A stretch of DNA of 64,000 nt from Fulvivirga marina (lineage in GTDB: Bacteria > Bacteroidota > Bacteroidia > Cytophagales > Cyclobacteriaceae), in the NCBI RefSeq assembly GCF_016775155.1, contig NZ_JAEUGD010000042.1, positions 1 to 64,000 of the forward strand, read 5' to 3'. This document shows, in pieces, positions 39,184-48,309 of the stretch. The position numbers were made by a program, and so were the translations under genes. Numbering within the stretch: the first letter of the stretch is position 1; each line of letters begins with the position of its first letter. The notes beneath the pieces are model-generated. The model was not told the DNA's origin and searched no databases. It saw only the letters and a program-made list of their open reading frames with translations.

Positions 39184-40875
39184 ATGAAAAAAATAAATGA
39201 ATTTCTTTATTTAATTATAGTTGTTGCTTTTCTTCTGTTTTCGTGTGATGAAGAATTTGAAACTCCGCCGGATGTCACTACATCAGAAAACTTTGTTGAT
39301 TTAAGGCCTCAACAGTCATCCCTTAAAGATCAGGGAAATAGAACTACATGCATTGTTTTTGCAGGTGTTGCGGCAACGGAAGCTGCATACAAGCGTATTG
39401 GCTATGGCGAAGTGGACCTGTCAGAAGAGTTCATAAATTTTACCAGGAAGAGTTTTTATCTACATCCTATTTGGAGCGACATTGTTGGTCGTGGAGAAGA
39501 TGCTATAGAAACCCAACTTGGTCATACTGGTGGTGGAGGAGGCACTGGAGTAGTGGCCGAACTGACTAAAGGCTTCAAGATCCCTATTGAATCAACAATG
39601 CCCTACCAGTCTTCAAATACTTATTATCAGAATAATTATCAAACCCTTGGAGATATAACAGCCAAATCTGAGGCTGGGGAGGTTCTAAAGCAGCGAGACT
39701 ATAGCAATTTCAATCTTGACCCAGAAATACTTACAGATACTCAGTTGAGAGCTGAAAAATATTACAGTGTAGCACAGTACCGGGACATTGATGATCCAAA
39801 AGATCCTGCAAAAATAGAAGCCGTTCTGAAGCGAGGTAATGAGGTAGTTTGGGACTTTGCAGGAGCGGTGCCATGGGAAACCGGAGGTATAGATGAAGAT
39901 GGAATATGGCAGGCATGCAGTTCCTGCACGCTGATGGGACACTCTATGCTTATTGTGGGTTTTGATAAACGTGATGCTGATCCGGATAACCATTATTTTA
40001 TAGTAAAGAATTCCTGGGGTGCCGGATGGACAGCAACCGGAGGTGAGGGATATACCTATATATCATATGATTATTTGAGAAACTATGGTGTGGCAGCTAG
40101 TTACATCGTATTGGCGAACCCACCCTCCAAATGGCCGGAAATAGCGTTTATTGGTCGTTGGAAACTTGATTATGATGGATTTAAAGGGGAGCTTGATATT
40201 TATCATCTTCCAGGTATGGCGCAGTACACGTTTGAGTATAACGCAGGGGCAGGGGTGATACCAGAGGTATATGATGATTATAGAATTGGAACTTTCTATG
40301 ATAGTGAAGGAAAGGCATACAAGGTTAACGGAGCAGTCTCGGGCAATCGTATTGAGTTCTATTTTGATCTGGCTACACCACTTCAAAAGTGGGATGAAAA
40401 GCTGGGGCGTAAATTTGTCTATTACCTTGACCAAAACAATTTTATGGCAGGTCAGCATACTGATGGTGATGGCAAAACTTATGGTGGGTATGCCCGAAAG
40501 ACTGGTTTTATAAGTGGAGGGAATAAAACCCCCAGACCTTTCGAAGTTCAGTCTTACATAGATAGTCAATGGGATTTTTATTATGAGAAGGCAACGGGGG
40601 TAATTGAGTTTACAGAAGATGTTTCTAACCAAGAAGCAGATTTCTACTTGCTCAATGGAACTTATACTTCGTCTGATGGAAGTATTGTTTCCGCTGCTCA
40701 AATCAAAATACCTAAGGCTGAGACTAATCGTGCTTACATACAGGTTGCCAATATTGGAAATGGAGAAGGAGCGGAAAGTTTCATTGGTAAACACTTAAGC
40801 TGGGAAGCCGGATTGATAACTGGAAATACACCAGAGACAGGCAACGCACTGCCCTTCTATATGATCAGAAAGTAA
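39184..40875 (+). CDS. Papain-like C1 peptidase lipoprotein
   Basis: This exported cysteine protease has 563 residues. The lipobox is VVAFLLFSCDEE (Cys near 21). The C1 fold occupies about residues 35-310. The oxyanion Gln and catalytic Cys are in LKDQGNRTTCIVFAG near 51-60, His in LMGHSMLIVGFD near 257 and Asn in IVKNSWGAGW near 277, so all key residues are present. The canonical GSCW around the Cys is replaced by RTTC. The C-terminal 250 residues are beta-rich and unrecognised, perhaps two related modules. Lipid anchoring suggests a surface or periplasmic role. It is the first gene of the four-gene exported cluster. Confidence 0.85.
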   Translation: MKKINEFLYLIIVVAFLLFSCDEEFETPPDVTTSENFVDLRPQQSSLKDQGNRTTCIVFAGVAATEAAYKRIGYGEVDLSEEFINFTRKSFYLHPIWSDIVGRGEDAIETQLGHTGGGGGTGVVAELTKGFKIPIESTMPYQSSNTYYQNNYQTLGDITAKSEAGEVLKQRDYSNFNLDPEILTDTQLRAEKYYSVAQYRDIDDPKDPAKIEAVLKRGNEVVWDFAGAVPWETGGIDEDGIWQACSSCTLMGHSMLIVGFDKRDADPDNHYFIVKNSWGAGWTATGGEGYTYISYDYLRNYGVAASYIVLANPPSKWPEIAFIGRWKLDYDGFKGELDIYHLPGMAQYTFEYNAGAGVIPEVYDDYRIGTFYDSEGKAYKVNGAVSGNRIEFYFDLATPLQKWDEKLGRKFVYYLDQNNFMAGQHTDGDGKTYGGYARKTGFISGGNKTPRPFEVQSYIDSQWDFYYEKATGVIEFTEDVSNQEADFYLLNGTYTSSDGSIVSAAQIKIPKAETNRAYIQVANIGNGEGAESFIGKHLSWEAGLITGNTPETGNALPFYMIRK

Positions 40876-40987
40876 TGTTGAATGCTCACTTTCAGTCTGT
40901 TATTGTTATATGCAGGCTTAAATAATTGCATTCAATAAACCGTTAAGCTATTTTAAGATAATTAAACCAACTAAAACAACTAAACCA

Positions 40988-41533
40988 ATGCGTATTTATT
41001 CTTTGTTATTCCTGCTACTTATGATTTTTGCAGGATGCGAACCGGAAGCACAACAAATAGAAAACCAGCTTTTTGTGCATAATTGTACTGTAGACGATAA
41101 ATGTAATACCGATGATGATCCTTATTGCGATTGTGGAGGCTCTCCCGAATGTGACAGATATTGTCAGCGCCTGGATCCTGCCCTCTTTTCTATAGTACGA
41201 GGAGGTAGGATATGCGGTAAAATATTGGGGTGTATTCCTCCAATAGATGCCCGGCAGTTAAGAATAATATTCTTCACTACCAATCCGGCTGAGTCAATTA
41301 GCTATATAAGAACTGTTGCTGCAAAAAATAATGAGATTTTTGCCAAAGGAGAGTTAGAATCATTTGATAAACAAAGAAACGAAGCTACTTTTAGATATAA
41401 CATAGCGGCAGAGGAGCTAATGGAACAGGAGCTTGTAGTTAGCATAACGGCCTTTACAAAAGAAAAAGAAGGTGAGCTAAGTATGACTATGGAGTCAGAA
41501 CCATTCCCAAAAGGTCACTTTGCATTTAAATGA
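40988..41533 (+). CDS. Cys-rich lipoprotein, unknown function
   Basis: This 181-residue protein has a lipoprotein signal (LLLMIFAGCEPE, Cys near 18). A Cys-rich segment follows (about residues 30-80) with ten further cysteines, including the pattern CDCGGSPECDRYCQRLDPAL. The C-terminal 100 residues look like a beta-sandwich. No family is recognised. The Cys segment shares the ECxRY...LDPxxL pattern with the lipoprotein encoded at 44582-45643. It lies 112 bases after the C1 peptidase gene and just before the CHAT gene. Confidence 0.65.
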   Translation: MRIYSLLFLLLMIFAGCEPEAQQIENQLFVHNCTVDDKCNTDDDPYCDCGGSPECDRYCQRLDPALFSIVRGGRICGKILGCIPPIDARQLRIIFFTTNPAESISYIRTVAAKNNEIFAKGELESFDKQRNEATFRYNIAAEELMEQELVVSITAFTKEKEGELSMTMESEPFPKGHFAFK

Positions 41534-41540
41534 TTAGATC

Positions 41541-44480
41541 TTGATTTTAGAGAAAGTAATTTTATTAGTTAAAAAGTCCGTCATGTGCGGACTTTTTATG
41601 TTATCAAGCGTGCTTACAGTTTATGGACAGGAAGCCCGATTAGATTTCATGGGGCAGGTTGATTCTACCATGGATAGGTATTATTTTGAAAATGCTGATA
41701 GTGCATTGTATTATCTGAATAAGCTTTATCGTAAAGCAGTAGATAATAGGTGGAGTAGTGGAGTTCTCTATGTACTATTGAATAAGGCTTATGTAGCGGA
41801 GCATCATTTTATGATAGATTCGCTGGATATATTTTTGGATCAGGGGGACAGCATATGTAACCAGTATCGCAATGACACGGAAACTATAGACCCGGATAAT
41901 AATTTAATAGCTGAAGTATCCTACATGAGGGGGATGTATTATTATTACCAGGGAGATTTTCTTAATGCTTTACTTAGTTTTAAGAAGACCATTTTTGATA
42001 AGGATATTCTCCAAATCTCGGATTCGCTACAAACGTTTAACGGTCTTGTCAATATTAGCCAGTTAGCTATATTCAATTCAGACTATGGAAGGGCGATGCA
42101 GTTTGCCAATATGGCAAGTAAAACACTTCCTATGCAGTACCCCTCTTATACTTCGGTAAGGGACTATGATTATCAACGGGCCTTTATTGATGCAGTGAAA
42201 TCAAGAATACAGTTTTTACAAAACCAGCCAGGTAAGAATATCAATATCTACAGGGGGATAAAAAGTAGCTTAAAACAATCCATTGAGAGGATAAAACATA
42301 AGGAAAATGAAGCCGGTACTCATAATTTGTTTCTTAAGCTCTATACACAATTGGCAGACGTATATGTTGCGCTTGAAGATTACGATAGTGCTTTAGTGCA
42401 TATAAATAAAGGTATGCTGTTAAGCAAAGGGGCGGATAAAGAGCAACAAATAAAGTTTCTTTATGAAGCTGCCAATGTTCATTTAAAAAAAGGTGATGAT
42501 AAGACGGCAACTAAACTGGTAAGGGAAGGGCAGGATATTGCTTTAAGGGATTTTGATGAGCGAAATAGGTTTATTGCACGAGCCTATTATGAAATGGGAA
42601 ATATACATGCTTCAAGAAGTGAATGGACCAGGTCACTATCAGCTTATCAACAGTCTCTGCTTCAATTGGTAGATTCTTTTTCAAATCATGATGATCTCTT
42701 TGCGTTACCACTGTTGCAGGGTAATATGCTTGAAAGCGAAGTGCTGAAGGTTCTTTTGCTTAAAGCCCAAACGTTTTATCGATGGTATAATGATAAACCT
42801 GATAATAAAAAAGCCTTGTTTGCAGCAGTTGAGACATATGAAAAAGCTGTCGAACTGATTGATAAGATAAGGATGAGCTTTCAGGATGCCGACTCCAAGC
42901 AATTCCTTTCTTCAGTTACTTTATCATCATATGAAGAGGGTATACAAGCAGCAACACTGGCTTATCAGGTTACATCAGATACAAAATACTTTGAAAAGGC
43001 ATTCTATTTTGCAGAGAAAAGTAAGGCCAATCAGTTGGTTCAAGTGGTGAAAGATATATCATCAAAATATTTTGCGGGTATTCCCAAAGACATAATTGAA
43101 CATGAGAACCAACTTAAGGGGCGGGTATACTACTGGAAGCACACTTTGCAGGATTCAGATGATGCCGATTTTAAAGTAAAGGCTCAGAAAAATCTGCTTG
43201 AAAGTAAAGAAAGATATGAAAAGTTTATAAAAGGTCTGGAGAAGGAGTATCCTGAATATTATCAGGTGAAGTATACCTCAAAAACCATTGGTATTCATGA
43301 TATAAGAAGTGAGCTGGCTAAGGGTGAGGTGTTGATAGAATACTTTTATGGAGATCAACACCTATATGTTTTTGCGATTTCAGCTAACGATACTTTCCTT
43401 GAGTTAGTGCCTGTTGATTACAGTATGCACAAGAAGCTTTATTCTTTTCTTGACCTGTTAAAAAAGCCAGGTGTAGAAAAGTACGATTTGGAACAATATG
43501 AAATTAAAGCGAAAGAGCTTTATGCTATTCTGCTGAAGCCTGTAGAGAAGGCCATGCCTAAAGAAAATGGACATTTACTTATTGTAGCTGATGGCCCCTT
43601 AGGATATTTACCCTTTGAAGCGTTGATAGCATCTGAAATTTCTAACGAGAGTTTAGATTTTGTAATTAACAAGTACAGTGTTTCATATGATTATTCAGCG
43701 ACGCTCAGACATGAAAAGAAACGTATTCAAAGAGATGGAGAAAACAGGCGCTACGTTGGGTTCAGCCCGAGTTATAATTCAAAAGAGTCTTTTTTAAGTG
43801 ACTTAAAGTTTAACCATATGGAAGTAAAGCAAGCTCAAAGTTACTTAGGAGGGGAGGTTTTTGATGGAGAAAATGCAACTGAGTATAATTTTTACAATAG
43901 CTCATCTGAAGCATCTGTTATACACCTTTCTTTACATGCCAAAGTTGATGACGATCACCCATCAGCGTCAGCACTTTATTTTTATAATGCCTCTGTTTCG
44001 GGGCAGACAGGGGCAGATGAGGATAATATTCTATACCTGTATGAGCTTTATAGTATATCATTAAAGGCCAGACTAGCTGTTTTAAGCGCGTGCGAAACAG
44101 GCACAGGCTTATATGCAAGAGGTGAGGGTATTATGAGTTTAGGGCGGGCATTTCAGTATGCCGGATGCCCAAGCGTTGCTATGAGTTTATGGCAGGTTAA
44201 TGATAAATCTACCGCATCCATTATGGGCGAGTTTTTCCAAAACCTGGAAAGAGGAATAAGCAAAAGTGAGGCGTTAAGAAAGGCCAAGCTATCATTTATC
44301 AATGATCCTAAAAATAAATACTTCACCCACCCATACTATTGGTCGGGATTTGTTTTGATGGGCGATGATCAGCCCATTTCTTCTCCATCACGGCTAATGG
44401 AAGTTTTGCTTGTATTTGTGGTGCTGATAGCTACAACCTTGATAGTTTACATCAAAAAATACAGAAAAGGATCTGCCTGA
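41541..44480 (+). CDS. TPR-CHAT (caspase-like) protein, exported, membrane-anchored
   Basis: This 979-residue protein combines about 500 residues of TPR-like helices with a C-terminal CHAT protease domain (about 630-930). The CHAT catalytic His is in SVIHLSLHAKVDD and the Cys in LAVLSACETGTGL, both intact. The N-terminus KVILLVKKSVMCGLFMLSSVLTVYGQEA is a Sec signal peptide, and the extreme C-terminus has a TM helix (LLVFVVLIATTLIVYI) followed by KKYRKGS. The catalytic part is therefore predicted periplasmic. I use the TTG at 41541 because it supplies the basic n-region; an ATG at 41583 would leave none. It is 7 bases after the Cys-rich lipoprotein gene. Confidence 0.85.
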   Translation: MILEKVILLVKKSVMCGLFMLSSVLTVYGQEARLDFMGQVDSTMDRYYFENADSALYYLNKLYRKAVDNRWSSGVLYVLLNKAYVAEHHFMIDSLDIFLDQGDSICNQYRNDTETIDPDNNLIAEVSYMRGMYYYYQGDFLNALLSFKKTIFDKDILQISDSLQTFNGLVNISQLAIFNSDYGRAMQFANMASKTLPMQYPSYTSVRDYDYQRAFIDAVKSRIQFLQNQPGKNINIYRGIKSSLKQSIERIKHKENEAGTHNLFLKLYTQLADVYVALEDYDSALVHINKGMLLSKGADKEQQIKFLYEAANVHLKKGDDKTATKLVREGQDIALRDFDERNRFIARAYYEMGNIHASRSEWTRSLSAYQQSLLQLVDSFSNHDDLFALPLLQGNMLESEVLKVLLLKAQTFYRWYNDKPDNKKALFAAVETYEKAVELIDKIRMSFQDADSKQFLSSVTLSSYEEGIQAATLAYQVTSDTKYFEKAFYFAEKSKANQLVQVVKDISSKYFAGIPKDIIEHENQLKGRVYYWKHTLQDSDDADFKVKAQKNLLESKERYEKFIKGLEKEYPEYYQVKYTSKTIGIHDIRSELAKGEVLIEYFYGDQHLYVFAISANDTFLELVPVDYSMHKKLYSFLDLLKKPGVEKYDLEQYEIKAKELYAILLKPVEKAMPKENGHLLIVADGPLGYLPFEALIASEISNESLDFVINKYSVSYDYSATLRHEKKRIQRDGENRRYVGFSPSYNSKESFLSDLKFNHMEVKQAQSYLGGEVFDGENATEYNFYNSSSEASVIHLSLHAKVDDDHPSASALYFYNASVSGQTGADEDNILYLYELYSISLKARLAVLSACETGTGLYARGEGIMSLGRAFQYAGCPSVAMSLWQVNDKSTASIMGEFFQNLERGISKSEALRKAKLSFINDPKNKYFTHPYYWSGFVLMGDDQPISSPSRLMEVLLVFVVLIATTLIVYIKKYRKGSA

Positions 44481-44581
44481 TAATCTATGTCTTAGGTGTT
44501 TTGATTGAAAAGATACTGTTAAGTTGGTAACCTATGGTTTTGCGGCTTCACTAACCACCAAATCATTAAATCAACTTAATT

Positions 44582-45643
44582 ATGAAAAAACCTAAAATTA
44601 AATCAACATGTAACATTTCCATTTTAGTAATGGGGGTATTATTTTTCTCCATGATATCGTGCCGAGAGGATGTATTGAATGATCAGACTCAGAATAGTAA
44701 TCAATTTGCTCAAAACCTGTCTGGAGAAAAGCAGAATCAAAGTGCTCGTTTGGGCAAGGGTATATGTTTCCCCGTGGTTGATCCTGGTAGAATTGTAAGG
44801 AGAACTTTAGTCTTACGCTGCGATGACACATGGGGTGAATGCAACCGCTATTATACCGAGTGCTTACCTTGGCTTGATCCTTGTGCTTTGATTCCTTGCG
44901 GAATCGAATGGAGAGACCCCTGGATTATATATGATAAGTTCAGAGAAACGCCTGAGGTTTTCGATTCATTTCGGGATGCCGGTCAAATTAAAATTGACCC
45001 CTCCACTACCAGAGCTTATTTCCCTGTAAATGGAAGTGTGCTGGGTATGCAGTTTTACCAGGAATGGGAGCATTCACTATCCAAAGACAAACTGCATTTA
45101 CGCACTGCCCTTTTACTTGATGAAGAAACGGCCAATGATTATGGCTTAGAGGGTGATGTTTTACCAGCGGGTATTTATCCGGTTATTTACAACGAGAAGA
45201 ATAATACATTTAATGCTTTTGCTGCAGTTAGTAAATTCCCTGTTGAATATGACAGGCCAATTAATCAGATCATTCCAGCATACTTTGATGGTACTTTAAA
45301 TTCGCTTCTCAAAGACTTTTATATTAAAGAACAACCCGAATCCGTATTAATTGAAACGGACCTGGAGAAGTATACGGTTGAACCAAACATTTCCAAAAAC
45401 ATTGCCGGAGTATATGCAGCCTCATCAAACCTTTATGATCTGAGCCTGATATTCAAAGGTGACCCAAACCCACAGTCGAGTAAATACGGCACGCCAACGA
45501 AAATTTTGGTTGAAGGAGAAATTTGGTTGAATGAAGAGATAGCTAAACTTTTAAATATTGAGCCATTCTTAATTAGACCTGAAAATGTTCATCAGGCGTA
45601 TGATGAGAAGGAGGATGTTTTAAGAGTGACTATTTTAAGATAA
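44582..45643 (+). CDS. Second Cys-rich lipoprotein, unknown function
   Basis: This 353-residue protein has a lipoprotein signal ending in VLFFSMISCRED (Cys near 27). Residues about 60-115 are Cys- and Trp-rich (RCDDTWGECNRYYTECLPWLDPCAL). The C-terminal 240 residues are mixed alpha/beta without a motif I know. The Cys-rich segment resembles that of the lipoprotein at 40988. It lies 101 bases after the CHAT gene, in the same orientation, and closes the cluster before a bidirectional terminator. Confidence 0.65.
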   Translation: MKKPKIKSTCNISILVMGVLFFSMISCREDVLNDQTQNSNQFAQNLSGEKQNQSARLGKGICFPVVDPGRIVRRTLVLRCDDTWGECNRYYTECLPWLDPCALIPCGIEWRDPWIIYDKFRETPEVFDSFRDAGQIKIDPSTTRAYFPVNGSVLGMQFYQEWEHSLSKDKLHLRTALLLDEETANDYGLEGDVLPAGIYPVIYNEKNNTFNAFAAVSKFPVEYDRPINQIIPAYFDGTLNSLLKDFYIKEQPESVLIETDLEKYTVEPNISKNIAGVYAASSNLYDLSLIFKGDPNPQSSKYGTPTKILVEGEIWLNEEIAKLLNIEPFLIRPENVHQAYDEKEDVLRVTILR

Positions 45644-45652
45644 GGTAAATAA

Positions 45653-45702
45653 TAAAGATGCCACTCTTTAACCGGAAAAACCGGATTGGAATGGCATCTT
45701 TA
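45653..45702. terminator. Bidirectional terminator between the CHAT cluster and ndk
   Basis: Perfect 11-bp outer arms (TAAAGATGCCA and its complement) enclose an inner CCGG-A5-CCGG stem. It lies 10 bases after the lipoprotein stop and 17 bases from the convergent ndk stop, so it can end both units. Confidence 0.75.
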
Positions 45703-45718
45703 TTATTCTTAGTAATGC

Positions 45719-46138
45719 TTAAAACTTCTCAGTCTCAGCAAAGAAGAAGTTTCCTTCAATAGTTGCATTTTCATCAGAGTCGGAGCCATGAATAGCATTA
45801 GCTTCGATTGACTCAGCAAATAATTTTCTGATGGTGCCTTCAGCAGCTTCTTTAGGGTTAGTAGCTCCGATTAGTTTTCTAAAGTCCTCAACAGCATTGT
45901 CTTTTTCAAGGATCATAGGCACTATAGCGCCTGAAGACATGTAGTTAGTAAGGTCTTCATAAAAAGGACGCTCTTTGTGAACGGCGTAAAACTGTCCCGC
46001 TCTTTCTTTTGACATGTAGGTTTTTTTCATTGCTACAATTTTAAAACCTGCCTCTTCTATCATTTTGATGATAGCTCCAGTGTTGCCGGCACCTACGGCA
46101 TCAGGTTTTATCATTGTGAAAGTTCTTTTTCCAGCCAT
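45719..46138 (-). CDS. ndk: Nucleoside diphosphate kinase
   Basis: Ndk equalises NTP and dNTP pools by phosphate transfer through a catalytic histidine, seen in [12 protein letters not shown] near residue 117. The N-terminal [17 protein letters not shown] is typical. I start at the ATG giving [13 protein letters not shown] (139 residues); an upstream in-frame ATG would add ten atypical residues. A TACTTTTG box (46166-46173, minus) precedes it. Confidence 0.96.
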   Translation of the reverse strand: MAGKRTFTMIKPDAVGAGNTGAIIKMIEEAGFKIVAMKKTYMSKERAGQFYAVHKERPFYEDLTNYMSSGAIVPMILEKDNAVEDFRKLIGATNPKEAAEGTIRKLFAESIEANAIHGSDSDENATIEGNFFFAETEKF

Positions 46139-46165
46139 AATTTTCTTCTGATTTTGAATTTGCCG

Positions 46166-46173
46166 CAAAAGTA
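46166..46173 (-). promoter_or_regulatory. -7 promoter box of ndk
   Basis: On the minus strand TACTTTTG matches TAnnTTTG and lies 27 bases before the chosen ndk ATG. It overlaps the alternative upstream start, which supports the shorter protein. No clear -33 element is visible. Confidence 0.45.
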
Positions 46174-46329
46174 GTAGAATATTTCTTATTAAATGATCTT
46201 AAAAGTGTTAAATGTTATGCATTCCGATAATCAGAGAGAGGTATTTTGTATTTGACCGATTTTATTATCAATTTTGCCGTTTATTAAAATATTAGCCCCA
46301 TTATCAAAGAGAGGGCGAATTTAGAAGGA

Positions 46330-47358
46330 ATGCAGAATCTGGAAGCTTTTAAAACGGTCATCAGTAGTCCAAAGAAGGTGGTAATTACCACTCATCATAA
46401 GCCTGATGCTGATGCACTTGGGTCCTCGTTAGGATTAGCAGGGTATTTGAAAAAGAAGGGACATGAAGTGTCGGTCATTACACCTACCGATTATGCTGAC
46501 TTCCTTACCTGGATGAATGGCAATGGTGAGGTCATCATATTTAATCAGGGTAATGAGGAAAAATCTGAGCGACTGATCAAAGAAGCCGATATGGTTTTTT
46601 GTCTGGACTTCTCAAGTTTGAACAGGATCAATGAGCTTGGTGAAATGGTGAGAGAGTCAAAGTCTATTAAGGTACTCATAGACCACCATCTTGAACCGGA
46701 GGAATTTGCTGATTTCGTTTATTGGAGTACCCAAGCTGCAGCTACTGCAGAACTTGTATATGATCTGATTTGCGATTTAGGAGACAGACAGCTTATAGAT
46801 AAGCACATTTCAGAAAGTCTTTATGCGGGAATAATGACAGATACTGGTAGCTTCAAACACCCTAACACCACCAAAAATGTATTTAATGTTTGTGCACAGT
46901 TGGTGGAGCTTGGTGCGGACACAGCTAAAGTTTCCAAGCTGGTTTATGATACCAATTCGCTGGATAAAGTGAAGTTCCTTGGATATGCTTTAAACGAAAA
47001 ACTTAAAGTACTTGATGGGTTTAATACAGCTTATTTTGCTATTTCTGCGGATGAGTTAAAAAGATTTAACTCGAAAACCGGAGATACTGAAGGTCTGGTT
47101 AATTATGCTTTGTCTATTGAGGGGATAAAGTTTGCCGCAGTGATCATAGATAGGACGGAAGCTGTGAAAATGTCTTTCCGTTCCATAGGTGATTTTTCTG
47201 TTAATGAATTTGCAAGAAAGCATTTTGAAGGTGGTGGGCATAAAAATGCTTCAGGAGGAAAATCAGACCTTTCTTTTGAAGAAACAGTGAAGAAATTTGA
47301 GAATGTTCTCAATGAATATAAAGACGAATTAAGTACAAAAATTAAAACCTACGCTTAA
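46330..47358 (+). CDS. nrnA: DHH phosphoesterase (NrnA-type oligoribonuclease/pAp phosphatase)
   Basis: NrnA-type enzymes degrade nanoRNA and hydrolyse 3'-phosphoadenosine-5'-phosphate. The DHH motifs are HHKPDADALGSS near residue 22, the LIDHHLEPEEF motif near 119 and DTGSFKH near 176. The C-terminal DHHA1 motif FEGGGHKNASGG is near 298. Length is 342 residues. The FKBP lipoprotein gene follows with no intergenic bases, so the two are cotranscribed. Confidence 0.93.
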   Translation: MQNLEAFKTVISSPKKVVITTHHKPDADALGSSLGLAGYLKKKGHEVSVITPTDYADFLTWMNGNGEVIIFNQGNEEKSERLIKEADMVFCLDFSSLNRINELGEMVRESKSIKVLIDHHLEPEEFADFVYWSTQAAATAELVYDLICDLGDRQLIDKHISESLYAGIMTDTGSFKHPNTTKNVFNVCAQLVELGADTAKVSKLVYDTNSLDKVKFLGYALNEKLKVLDGFNTAYFAISADELKRFNSKTGDTEGLVNYALSIEGIKFAAVIIDRTEAVKMSFRSIGDFSVNEFARKHFEGGGHKNASGGKSDLSFEETVKKFENVLNEYKDELSTKIKTYA

Positions 47359-48306
47359 ATGATTAATACATTCAAAACCCTAGTGGCATTATTGGTAGTA
47401 GTGGCTTTACAATCATGCAATGACCCAGAAAAGAAAACTGCTTCCGGGATGACCTACAGCCTCGTAAAGGAAGGCGATGGTCAGCCTATTGAGGATGGTC
47501 AGTACTTGCTGATGAATATGGAATACAAAGATGATAAGGATTCTGTATGGATGACCACTGCAGAGCAGGGTGTTCCTATTGTGGTGCCTAAGAATGACTC
47601 TGTATGGAGTAGCAGCGAGGGTAGTATTGAGCAAATTTTTAATGAGCTTTCAAAAGGTGATAGCGTTACCTTCACTATTTCAATTAAAGACTTTTTTGAC
47701 AAGACAGTAAAAGCTGAGATGCCCGCCGAAGTAAGTAAAGAGGGAAGCCTGACTTTCAAAGTAGGTGTGCAAAATGTGCTTAGCCAGGAAGAGTTCATGA
47801 CATGGCAGCAGGAAATGATGGCTAAGCAGCAGAAAAAGCGTGAAGAGGAAGCGGAAGAGCAATTAACTGCTGACGTTGCAGCTATCGAAAGCTTTCTTAA
47901 AGAGAATAATATTGAGGCTGAAAGAACGGAGTCAGGTATATTCTATGTTATGAAGGAAGAAGGTGCAGGGGAGCAGGCAGCATCTGGTGATACCGTAAAA
48001 GTGAACTATGCAGGACACGTATTGAATGGTGCATTTTTCGATACCAATGATGAGGCTTTGGCCAAAGAAAAAGAATTGTTTAATGAGCAGCGAGCAGCAC
48101 AGGGTGGATATGATCCTTTAGAGTTTGTGCTTGGACAGGGAAGAGTGATCAAAGGCTGGGATGAAGGTATAGCATTGCTTAAAGAAGGTGGTAAAGCCAC
48201 ATTATATATTCCATCACCATTGGCATATGGCCCACGTCAGAGAAGTGCTGAAATCGTTGCTAATTCCATTCTCGTATTTGATGTGGAGTTGGTAGAAGTT
48301 AATTAA
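47359..48306 (+). CDS. FKBP-type peptidyl-prolyl isomerase lipoprotein
   Basis: This is an exported proline isomerase of 315 residues. The signal peptide ends at a lipobox (VVVALQSCND, Cys near 20). Residues about 30-140 form a first, degenerate FKBP-like domain, then a charged coiled coil (EEFMTWQQEMMAKQQKKREEEAEEQ). The C-terminal canonical FKBP domain (about 195-313) has VKVNYAGHVLNG, VIKGWDEGIALLKEGGKATLYIP and ILVFDVELVEV. It resembles the periplasmic FKBPs linked to gliding (GldI) in flavobacteria, but I do not claim orthology. Another FKBP gene follows after 3 bases. Confidence 0.9.
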   Translation: MINTFKTLVALLVVVALQSCNDPEKKTASGMTYSLVKEGDGQPIEDGQYLLMNMEYKDDKDSVWMTTAEQGVPIVVPKNDSVWSSSEGSIEQIFNELSKGDSVTFTISIKDFFDKTVKAEMPAEVSKEGSLTFKVGVQNVLSQEEFMTWQQEMMAKQQKKREEEAEEQLTADVAAIESFLKENNIEAERTESGIFYVMKEEGAGEQAASGDTVKVNYAGHVLNGAFFDTNDEALAKEKELFNEQRAAQGGYDPLEFVLGQGRVIKGWDEGIALLKEGGKATLYIPSPLAYGPRQRSAEIVANSILVFDVELVEVN

Positions 48307-48309
48307 TAA

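Noticed and set aside
41541-44480. Craspase-like TPR-CHAT partner of a CRISPR effector
   Set aside because: No CRISPR array or cas/gRAMP gene is in the window, and this protein carries a signal peptide and a membrane anchor, unlike cytoplasmic Craspase components.
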